A stretch of DNA of 58,870 bases, taken from contig JASMLX010000027.1 of assembly GCA_030748495.1 (NCBI GenBank), positions 1-58,870 on the forward strand. The letters are read 5' to 3'. Position 1 is the stretch's first letter. Each line of letters begins with the position of its first letter. Both the position numbers and the translations under genes were made by a program. Positions 52,518 to 58,870 of the stretch are shown one piece after another. The notes under the pieces were generated by a model. It worked only from the letters and a program-made list of their open reading frames with translations. It searched no databases and was not told where the DNA came from. The DNA is from Candidatus Poribacteria bacterium. Lineage in GTDB: Bacteria; Poribacteria; WGA-4E; UBA9662.

Positions 52518-53438
52518 ATGGTTACACCAACACAATATGATTCCGAACCAGAAACCGTTTTGAGGTCAGTGGAATCAAACGAAACTGAAGAGCCGACAAC
52601 AGTTCAACTTGATGCTTTGAGCCATTGGTTGAAGGTGGTTGCTTGTCACGAGGTGCTGACGCAAGAAGACGAAGTCCGGTTAGGCAAACGTATTTTGGCT
52701 GGCGATATGTCCGCAGTCGGTGAATTGGTACAGTCGAACCTCCGCCTTGTGGTCTCGGTAGCATTAAAATATCAAGGAAATAACGTGCTACTAGAAGACC
52801 TGATTCAAGAAGGTAATATTGGATTGATGCGGGCGGCACATAAGTTCGACTATCAGAAAGGTTTCAAATTTAGTACCTATGCCATCTGGTGGATCCGACA
52901 GGGGATCTTGAGAGCACTCGACAATTGCTCACGTACGATTCGGTTGCCATCCTATTTTGTCGCCAAGGTTAGTAAATTAGATAGTACATCTACTAGTCTT
53001 CGGCAAGAATTACAACGGGAACCGACACGGACTGAGTTATCTGCTGCGCTGAAGATGCCTGAAGAAGAATTAAATGAAATCAGGAAGCTGGATACTAATA
53101 CTATTCCACTCGAATCTCCTTTGACGAATGAATCAAATGCAATCACGCTAGTTGATGTAGTCGAAGATCAAGATGCCGATCCAGAACAGGGATTTATCCT
53201 TGATATGACGGAACAAGATCTAATCGACCACTTACTGAGCAAATTGAAACACCGTGAGCGGGAAGTAGTTAAAATGCGGTATGGAATTGGCTACCAAGAA
53301 GAAAAGACACTACGTGAGATTGGAGATCAAATGAATGTCACACGAGAGCGAATTCGGCAACTGGAAATGGGGGCGATCGGCTACTTAAAACGCCTTTATA
53401 ACGAAAGTGGCGAATTTCAAGGTTCAAAACAGATTTAG
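52518..53438 (+). CDS. Primary-type (RpoD/RpoS-like) sigma-70 factor
   Basis: A 307-residue sigma factor without region 1.1, like group 2 (RpoS/SigB-type) factors. Region 1.2 is [20 protein letters not shown]. Region 2 includes [20 protein letters not shown] and [19 protein letters not shown]. Region 3 is [20 protein letters not shown]. Region 4 ends [20 protein letters not shown]. The ATG at 52518 is chosen because GGAGGTAAG stands eight bases before it; the upstream frame to 52449 is then leader. It is followed after 48 bases by the Nfu-type gene. It probably governs stationary-phase or stress genes. Confidence 0.93.
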   Translation: MVTPTQYDSEPETVLRSVESNETEEPTTVQLDALSHWLKVVACHEVLTQEDEVRLGKRILAGDMSAVGELVQSNLRLVVSVALKYQGNNVLLEDLIQEGNIGLMRAAHKFDYQKGFKFSTYAIWWIRQGILRALDNCSRTIRLPSYFVAKVSKLDSTSTSLRQELQREPTRTELSAALKMPEEELNEIRKLDTNTIPLESPLTNESNAITLVDVVEDQDADPEQGFILDMTEQDLIDHLLSKLKHREREVVKMRYGIGYQEEKTLREIGDQMNVTRERIRQLEMGAIGYLKRLYNESGEFQGSKQI

Positions 53439-53486
53439 ACTAGAAATGACCGTTGCCATCGGTTACAATCAAAGAAGGTTAAAATA

Positions 53487-54113
53487 TTGGAGTATGAATT
53501 ATCAATGGATTCGATAGATAACCGTCAGGTATCCGTCGTGCTGACTGAGGTCGCTACGGCTAAAGTCAACGCCATTATCGAGCAAGAAGAGTACGATGAT
53601 ATCGCCGGGTTGCGGATCAGTATTACAGGGAAAAATGCAACCGAATTTGAATATGGGTTGGGGCTGGAGGTCGATATTCGGCCTGACGATATGGTTGTAG
53701 AGGCTGATGGGTTCAATGTGCTGATTGATCCAAAAAGTTTTGAAAATTTAGCTGGCTCAACGCTGGATTATGTTGAAGATCTAAATGCCAGTGGGTTTCG
53801 CGTCGATAATCCGAATCAACCAGCTTGGGAGGACCCGAAAGCGCAAGAGATTCAAGAACTGATTGACACCCAGATCAATCCTTCGGTAGCTTCTCACGGT
53901 GGTTATATCCAATTGCTAGATGTACAAGACAACACCATCTACGTCCATATGGGTGGTGGATGCCAGGGATGTGGAATGGCACAGGCAACCCTGAAACAGG
54001 GGATCGAATCGACCATCAAAGATAACTTCCCTGAAATCCAGCACGTTATAGACACCACTGACCACGCCGCTGGCACGAATCCGTACTATCAGGCAGATCA
54101 ACACACCCACTAG
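53487..54113 (+). CDS. nfuA: NfuA-type Fe-S cluster carrier protein
   Basis: The N-terminal half (LTEVATAKVNAIIEQEEYDD) resembles a degenerate A-type (IscA/HesB) domain lacking its cysteines, as in NfuA. The C-terminal half is the NifU-like domain with the cluster-binding Cys pair in GGGCQGCGMAQATLKQGIE. It delivers [4Fe-4S] clusters to target proteins. The length is 208 residues, a little longer than E. coli NfuA (191). The listed start is TTG 53487 with AAGAAGG upstream; ATG 53505 is an alternative. Its stop codon shares the bases CTAG with the stop of the convergent BatD-like gene. Confidence 0.9.
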   Translation: MEYELSMDSIDNRQVSVVLTEVATAKVNAIIEQEEYDDIAGLRISITGKNATEFEYGLGLEVDIRPDDMVVEADGFNVLIDPKSFENLAGSTLDYVEDLNASGFRVDNPNQPAWEDPKAQEIQELIDTQINPSVASHGGYIQLLDVQDNTIYVHMGGGCQGCGMAQATLKQGIESTIKDNFPEIQHVIDTTDHAAGTNPYYQADQHTH

Positions 54114-55105
54114 TCGGTAGTCTTACTAATTAACCGTGGCTGTGTCAGGCCGATGATTTTACGCGCATCGGTCATTAACTGATGCGCTTCCACCTTGTTC
54201 GGACACAATTCCGAAAATTTGACCACATCCGATCTCTCCAAAAAATTCTGAATCTGACCCCGAATCAGCTTCGGTGTGTTCTCTTCTCTCAAACAATCCA
54301 CCAAATCTGAGGTGGGAAGTTCCATCACGTTGATCTGGTATCGATCCTCCAAGTAGCGCCGGATTACCAGTGAGAGCTTTGTATAGTAGGTCTTAAATTG
54401 CCCCGTTTCGATCCAGCCTGAGACTTTAATCCGCTCCAAATTGGCATAAGCAACTTCATGCGGCGGTAATGATGGTTCTTTAATTTTGACCGGTTGGTCT
54501 AACCTTCGGCGGTGTAGCCAAAACCCTACGGCAACTAAACACAGGATAACTACAATACCGCTCACTACATACGGCCAAATCTGAATCGGCGGTAAAATCG
54601 GTGGTTTGATATCCTTGATCTGGTCTGAGGTATCTGAGTTTTTAATGACAGATCGAACCTCAAAGATATAACGGGGCGTTTCAACCTGCATCTGACCCAA
54701 CTGAATACGAATCGGTGGCAGTCGGTGTTGCCCCGTAGTAAATACCTGCAACGGAAACTGGATCTGGTAGATCTTGGTGCTAGAATTGGTTGAGTTTAGT
54801 GAAACGATCGGTTTATCGACTACTTCCAGATCTGAGTTGTCGGACAGATCTAACGGTAGAATCACCAGATCTCCATCGGTTTTGGCGTTCAATCGAAGCA
54901 CCAAATGAAATAGATCGCCAACTCGAATATTGTCAGAATCGAAGCGGTGGGATTCAATGATAACAGAATCAGCTTGAACACCGTCGCCTATAAGCAACAG
55001 CGGGATAAGAGCTAGGGGAAAACAGGAAAAAGTAAAACTAGAAAGCAGGTAAAAAGACTGGCGTCTTTTTGTGACCAAACGGTTTAATCGGCAGACCTGA
55101 CACAT
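54110..55105 (-). CDS. BatD-like envelope protein
   Basis: The N-terminal hydrophobic segment (SSFTFSCFPLALIPLLLIG) is a signal peptide or anchor. The periplasmic part has Ig-like strands with the BatD/aerotolerance style (VGDLFHLVLRLNAKTDGDLV). A second membrane segment (IWPYVVSGIVVILCLVAVGF) is followed by a cytoplasmic helical region (YTKLSLVIRRYLEDRYQINV, TTSDLVD-like ELPTSDLVDCL), as in DUF4381/BatD-family proteins. The length is 331. It overlaps the upstream SUMF1-fold gene by 22 bases and is the last gene of the envelope operon. BatA/BatB and MoxR partners are not in this window. Confidence 0.78.
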   Translation of the reverse strand: MCQVCRLNRLVTKRRQSFYLLSSFTFSCFPLALIPLLLIGDGVQADSVIIESHRFDSDNIRVGDLFHLVLRLNAKTDGDLVILPLDLSDNSDLEVVDKPIVSLNSTNSSTKIYQIQFPLQVFTTGQHRLPPIRIQLGQMQVETPRYIFEVRSVIKNSDTSDQIKDIKPPILPPIQIWPYVVSGIVVILCLVAVGFWLHRRRLDQPVKIKEPSLPPHEVAYANLERIKVSGWIETGQFKTYYTKLSLVIRRYLEDRYQINVMELPTSDLVDCLREENTPKLIRGQIQNFLERSDVVKFSELCPNKVEAHQLMTDARKIIGLTQPRLISKTTD

Positions 55106-56157
55106 CGAAAACCGTTGACGTTGAGCGAGATATAGGGTAGGCAGGCGTGACGATAATCGATGGTTTGACGCTTTTTGGTATTATTCCAGCTACCACCTCG
55201 AAGCACATAGGCTATTTTAACGGAGGTATAATCTCGCTCATTTGAGGTGTTCTCACCTAGCTGTTCAGGAGCTACATTATCAGTAGACGACTGTTGTGCA
55301 TCAGGTTGATACGGATCAAGGCACCATTCGTTGGCGTTGCCAGCCATATCATATAGTCCAAATGCATTGGGCTTAAAACGACCGACAGGTGCAGTTACTC
55401 CCCACTGATCTTCTTCATCGGTCCCAGACAAATTCGACTGGGGCTCATCCTCACCAAGCGGATACTCTTTCTGGTTCAGGCCACCACGAGCGGCATATTC
55501 CCATTCGACTTCAGTAGGCAACCGTTTTTTTGCCCACCGGGCATAAGCTTTAGCATCGTACCAGGTGATACCAACCACAGGTTGCTGAAGGTTATTGAAA
55601 CTGTCGAGTTGCCAACTTGCCGGTGTTGGGTGATTCGTTGCTTCAACGAATTGTTTATATTCGGCATTGGTGACCTCATATCGATCCATATAAAAAGAGC
55701 TAACATTTGCTGTCTGTTCTTCGTTCTCGCCAGATGCTATTACTCCGGCAGGAATCAAGACCATGCCCTCATTGATCTGGTTATCTGATGATTCTTCGGC
55801 ATTTCCCTTTTGAGCTGTTAATTGGTTGCTAAGACGGTGGGAAGCCTGCTCAAGATGGTGCTTCTTTTGTTTGGCCAATCGATTGTGACCTGCATCCAGT
55901 TGATTTAACTGGAGTTGTAGCTTTTGCAATAGTTTACGACTTCGATCAATTTGGTGGCGGGCTAAAAGCTGCTCAACTATGTTGATCTCCCGTTCCACTT
56001 CAGCAAATGATTTTCGGTGGTATTTCATGCTTGCCAGATGCCGTTGATGACGAAAATGGTTGGGAACTTGCGCGTTCGGTAGCACTAACCCATAATCACC
56101 TATAATTAGCAAATATAACAAAACCGAACTGCGGAACAAAAATTTGAGATGGGACAT
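55084..56157 (-). CDS. Secreted SUMF1-fold protein lacking the formylglycine-enzyme cysteines
   Basis: After an N-terminal hydrophobic segment and a Gln/His-rich helical region (residues 45-115), residues 130-357 form a SUMF1/FGE-type domain. Its motifs are MVLIPAGVIASGENEE, FYMDRYEVTNAEYKQF, RLPTEVEWEYAARGG, GLYDMAGNANEWC and YVLRGGSWNN, ending GFRCVRSAD. In true formylglycine-generating enzymes two cysteines follow RGGS; here the segment reads WNNTKKRQ, so the catalytic pair is absent. It is therefore more likely a binding or structural protein, or a different SUMF1 enzyme. It starts four bases after the PorV-like gene ends. Confidence 0.86.
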   Translation of the reverse strand: MSHLKFLFRSSVLLYLLIIGDYGLVLPNAQVPNHFRHQRHLASMKYHRKSFAEVEREINIVEQLLARHQIDRSRKLLQKLQLQLNQLDAGHNRLAKQKKHHLEQASHRLSNQLTAQKGNAEESSDNQINEGMVLIPAGVIASGENEEQTANVSSFYMDRYEVTNAEYKQFVEATNHPTPASWQLDSFNNLQQPVVGITWYDAKAYARWAKKRLPTEVEWEYAARGGLNQKEYPLGEDEPQSNLSGTDEEDQWGVTAPVGRFKPNAFGLYDMAGNANEWCLDPYQPDAQQSSTDNVAPEQLGENTSNERDYTSVKIAYVLRGGSWNNTKKRQTIDYRHACLPYISLNVNGFRCVRSAD

Positions 56158-56161
56158 AAAC

Positions 56162-57265
56162 CTATCTAGCGATCAAGAGTGACATCCGGTGATAATTACC
56201 TAGCTCTGAAGTTGGTGCGTACGAGAAAGCGTAGTCAAATTGCAAGCTGAATAAACGAGAGAGTGCAAAACGATATCCAGCACCCATGTTCCAACTCGAC
56301 ATGTCGTAGTTGCCAATAGACCGTCCTGCCCGTACGGCTAATTCAGATCCGAGTAGGCTTAACTGGATCCAGTGCTCGGCTCCAATTCTGAACTGGGTTG
56401 AATAGGTGGTAATCACCCGGAGAATTGTTTTTCGGCTACCGTAAGTGGGTGCAAACTTTTCGCTGACTACTTCAGTTGTCAAGGTGGTATGGTTGGGAGT
56501 CCAAGCAACACCCAGCCGGAAAGTTCGATTCACTCGGTTGTAGCCTTCGTCATCTGGATTGAATGAAAGCTGGATCGGACGCGGATTGTCCTGTGCGACC
56601 GCAATTTTGAAGTTGGGTAGTGGTCGGTAGAGCAATCCAAATGAAGGCAAGGTATAAAAGGCTTTACTGGTTCCATCGGTAAACAGTGGATCCGATTCAT
56701 CTGCCCCTGGATAAGAGAGCGACAGTCGCTTAAAGCTCAAACCAACGGACAATGGGAAGTTAATCCAATCGTAAAGATCGTGGCCGTAGGTCAGTTGTAA
56801 AGTCTGTTCTCGGTATAGATCTGGTGCGCCGGTTTGAAGAAGGCTGAGGGCAAAGGTACCGTTCCAGAACATCGGAATCGAGCCTGCCATCAACTGAGTG
56901 GAGAAAGTTTCGACGGGGTAAGCGACCTGAGTAGAGGCAAATTCAAAGTGACCTATTTGGGCAATCCCAGCGGGATTCCAGAAGACCGAAGTAGTATCGT
57001 CAGCCACTGCCACAAATGCCCCACCCATTCCCGCCGCTCGTGCCGAGACGTCGCTGTTGAAAAATGCGGCTTGACTCCCGACTGACATCAGCATTAACAA
57101 CAGTATCAACACCATACACTTGGGTTGTGACTGCCAATTGTTAACGTTGCCTATAGAGCACTGGTGATCAATGTGAGTCTGTGGTCTCTGCATCTTTTGA
57201 GGTGTCAATTTTATGCGACTTTTTTTTAACTTAAGATTTCTAGCTCGCAGTGGCCTACGGTTCAT
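56162..57265 (-). CDS. PorV/PorQ-like outer-membrane beta-barrel protein
   Basis: The signature AGMGGAFVAVADDTTSVFWN, then PAGIAQI, is typical of PorV/PorQ/UPF0164-type barrels, and the remainder alternates short strands ending in a strand (FDYAFSYAPTSELGNYHRMS). A signal peptide is visible as MVLILLLMLMSVGSQAA (about residues 51-67); the 50 residues before it are basic. The ATG at 57265 overlaps the upstream stop in an ATGA, favouring this start, but a later one at MQRPQT is possible. In Bacteroidetes PorV shuttles type IX secretion cargo; whether that applies here is open. Confidence 0.85.
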   Translation of the reverse strand: MNRRPLRARNLKLKKSRIKLTPQKMQRPQTHIDHQCSIGNVNNWQSQPKCMVLILLLMLMSVGSQAAFFNSDVSARAAGMGGAFVAVADDTTSVFWNPAGIAQIGHFEFASTQVAYPVETFSTQLMAGSIPMFWNGTFALSLLQTGAPDLYREQTLQLTYGHDLYDWINFPLSVGLSFKRLSLSYPGADESDPLFTDGTSKAFYTLPSFGLLYRPLPNFKIAVAQDNPRPIQLSFNPDDEGYNRVNRTFRLGVAWTPNHTTLTTEVVSEKFAPTYGSRKTILRVITTYSTQFRIGAEHWIQLSLLGSELAVRAGRSIGNYDMSSWNMGAGYRFALSRLFSLQFDYAFSYAPTSELGNYHRMSLLIAR

Positions 57266-58870
57266 CTAGCGATAACACAAACGCCCTTGATAATATCTGG
57301 CGGCAGGCCGTCAGTTGATGTAACAGCATCTGAGTCGGTGTAACCAGCAGTGAGAACATAGAAATAGGCCCCTGACGGTAGAAGCGCACCTTGCTGGGTT
57401 TTCCCGTTCCAAATAAATCGCCACCATTGATTCTGTTGTTCGGCCTGATCCGTCTCAAAGATGAGTTGTCCCGAAGGGGTATAGATTGAGAACCGGCTCT
57501 CCACAATTGGTCTTTCACCCCGAAAAGAGAGAATGAATTGATCATTATAAGTGGCCAATCCAGGAGTAATGATACGGCTAGGTGGATCGATTTGGTGAAC
57601 CAAACCTTTTCCTATTTTCTCGACGCTCTGAATAGTAACGGTCTGATCGTAAAATGGGCCGGCCGCCACAATCTCTTCGGCTCGAAGCGGAGGTAAAGGC
57701 ATAACCTCTTCGTCGTCTTCAGCAAGATCTGTGTCATCTAACGTTACGGTTCGGCTACTAACATATCCTCTGGTTTGGTCTTCGATAAGATAACCGAAGC
57801 CGAGATCCTTATCAATACTAATATAGTACCAGTTCCCTCTTTTGGCAACCACTGTAATCCGCTCGTTTGGGGATAAATCCCCCAAAATCTGGGCACCTTT
57901 TCTAGGTCGGGCCAAAAGTTCAATTGACCGATTGATAGTGGCATTATCAGCATCGAGATCTTGACTCTCCTCTTCGTCTGAATCTTCTGTTGTCGTTGCT
58001 TTTTTAGGCGTAGCGATTTGAGTAAACCTTTTCCATTCATCACTAATGGCCGATACAGCTAACAAGCGAAGATCGTAGCGGCCTGCCTGTTGCACGTTGG
58101 AGAGTCGGAGGTCCCAAACAAAGTCAGTTTCACCCACCGCTGACTTGCCATTCTTTGACGATAGCGATACTCGATCCGAAGCCGGTTCACCCGAGATACG
58201 AACTGTCGCCAAGTGCCAACGTTCGGTTTCACTAAGCCGAAATAGCATCATCACATTAGGTAATGGTGTTGGTGGCTCTTGAAAAGCTAAGCGTAGTTCT
58301 ATTTGCCTTTCGTCGGCATACTGGACCGATAGACCTTGAAATTGCGGTGTTTTTCGTCCGGTGTTACTAATTCGTATCGTCTGAATCTTCTCGGTTTTAT
58401 CACCATCTTGATCTTCAACTACCACTTTGACCATCACCTCTTTATCGGTGTTTGCGAGGTCGTCCACTCCTGCAAACCAAGCCACCGTGTAGCGGGTGTA
58501 ATACTGCATCGGGATATCATCAATACTGGCAATCTCGACTTTTTGTGTTTCCAAATTCATTCCTTGTAAGATACAGGGTTTGAATTCCTCTTCAATTGCC
58601 TCGCTGTTCGAAGCAAGCATTGTTTGGGCTGGAGCCATTTGCACCGGATCTTCCTCGCCATCAGCAGTCGTCTGATAAAAGGCACTGACCCATACCTTCT
58701 GAGCTTCCCAATGTGCGTCCGGGTCTCTGATATTTAGTAGAATCCGGCGAGTAGCAAACTCGTCGTAAGGATTAGAATCTATCTTCATTGAGGTAATGAT
58801 AGGCCGGTCTAGAACCTGATTGACTTTGATTGTTGCTTTGGCCGTGGTCTTCGACTTCTGCGTGATTGTT
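57262..58870 (-). CDS. Envelope protein with SH3 and FlgD-Ig/secretion-type C-terminal domains (5' end outside window)
   Basis: The frame is open to the right edge of the window. An ATG at 58788 exists, but coding clearly continues above it (TAKATIKVNQVLDRPIIT), so the protein is longer than 536 residues. The visible part begins with Ig-like strands. A bacterial SH3 domain follows at the segment LLARPRKGAQILGDLSPNER to GYVSSRTV. A C-terminal FlgD-Ig/CHU-type domain is present: SIYTPSGQLIFETDQAEQ, then WNGKTQQGALLPSGAYFYVL. Such end domains occur in surface-exported or gliding-associated proteins. The gene overlaps the PorV-like gene by four bases. Confidence 0.82.
   Translation of the reverse strand, partial: TITQKSKTTAKATIKVNQVLDRPIITSMKIDSNPYDEFATRRILLNIRDPDAHWEAQKVWVSAFYQTTADGEEDPVQMAPAQTMLASNSEAIEEEFKPCILQGMNLETQKVEIASIDDIPMQYYTRYTVAWFAGVDDLANTDKEVMVKVVVEDQDGDKTEKIQTIRISNTGRKTPQFQGLSVQYADERQIELRLAFQEPPTPLPNVMMLFRLSETERWHLATVRISGEPASDRVSLSSKNGKSAVGETDFVWDLRLSNVQQAGRYDLRLLAVSAISDEWKRFTQIATPKKATTTEDSDEEESQDLDADNATINRSIELLARPRKGAQILGDLSPNERITVVAKRGNWYYISIDKDLGFGYLIEDQTRGYVSSRTVTLDDTDLAEDDEEVMPLPPLRAEEIVAAGPFYDQTVTIQSVEKIGKGLVHQIDPPSRIITPGLATYNDQFILSFRGERPIVESRFSIYTPSGQLIFETDQAEQQNQWWRFIWNGKTQQGALLPSGAYFYVLTAGYTDSDAVTSTDGLPPDIIKGVCVIAR

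Noticed and set aside
53469..53480. Shared GGTTACAATC motif with the rplU promoter
   Set aside because: At the nfuA gene there is no -35 element at a suitable distance, so the match to the -10 region is probably chance.
1..58870. tRNA or rRNA genes
   Set aside because: I looked for T-arm-like GGTTCGAATCC and CCA-ended cloverleafs in the intergenic gaps and saw none; a covariance-model scan would be needed to be certain.

Overview
This window looks like a chromosomal segment of a Gram-negative, probably host-associated bacterium. It carries outer-membrane proteins (an Omp85 barrel and a PorV-like barrel), lipoproteins, ordinary house-keeping genes and an unusual number of Gfo/Idh/MocA dehydrogenases, aldo/keto reductases, a PhyH dioxygenase and other small-molecule catabolic enzymes. 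This gene mix resembles sponge-associated Candidatus Poribacteria. That assignment is inference from gene content, since no marker-gene search was possible. No rRNA, tRNA or CRISPR array was recognised.

Layout. 0.5-3.2 kb: a three-gene catabolic cassette (Gfo/Idh/MocA dehydrogenase, PhyH dioxygenase, amidohydrolase), then a divergent MocA-like protein at 3.7-4.7 kb. 5.4-6.1 kb: a dead IS630 element. 6.4-9.5 kb: a ruined ferrous-iron locus (dtxR-type regulator plus a feoB that was split into GTPase and transporter genes), with several frameshifts and nonsense codons but a perfectly preserved DtxR-type operator. 9.6-12 kb: two more MocA-family dehydrogenases. 12.2-15.5 kb: rplU-rpmA-obg-proB. 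15.6-16.7 kb: a class V aminotransferase. 17.2-22.4 kb, leftward: HNH protein - lipoprotein - rnpA - yidD - yidC - mnmE, without rpmH at its usual place. 22.5-26.9 kb: an Omp85 protein and, divergently, two envelope proteins that share a C-terminal NTF2-like domain ending in the same Trp/Tyr-rich motif. 27.2-31.2 kb: a graveyard of IS4, IS630 and IS5 remnants around a frameshifted metallophosphoesterase. 31.4-38.6 kb, rightward: an alcohol dehydrogenase, a ClpX-like unfoldase with a duplicated C-terminal domain, a Bax-inhibitor-1-like membrane protein, an ECF sigma factor, its anti-sigma factor and a large secreted TPR protein. 38.6-43.2 kb: mostly decayed DNA (dead nagA, an unidentified decayed stretch, a dead SMR exporter) around mobA and a small acidic protein. 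43.2-45.7 kb: pheT. 46.4-52.1 kb: redox and sugar-type enzymes and a serine hydrolase. 52.5-54.1 kb: a primary-type sigma factor and an Nfu-type Fe-S protein. 54.1 kb to the right edge, leftward: a four-gene envelope operon (SH3/FlgD-Ig-like protein, PorV-like barrel, secreted SUMF1-fold protein, BatD-like protein).

The most notable themes are the contrast between intact core operons and many inactivated accessory genes (iron uptake, nagA, SMR exporter, metallophosphoesterase, at least four transposases), which suggests recent niche restriction; the atypical ClpX paralogue beside a BI-1/ECF/anti-sigma/TPR cluster, which could be an uncharacterised envelope-stress module; and the two small families of envelope proteins with no recognised function. 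All reading frames, motifs and repeats were read by eye from the sequence; family names rest on motif recognition, not on database searches.
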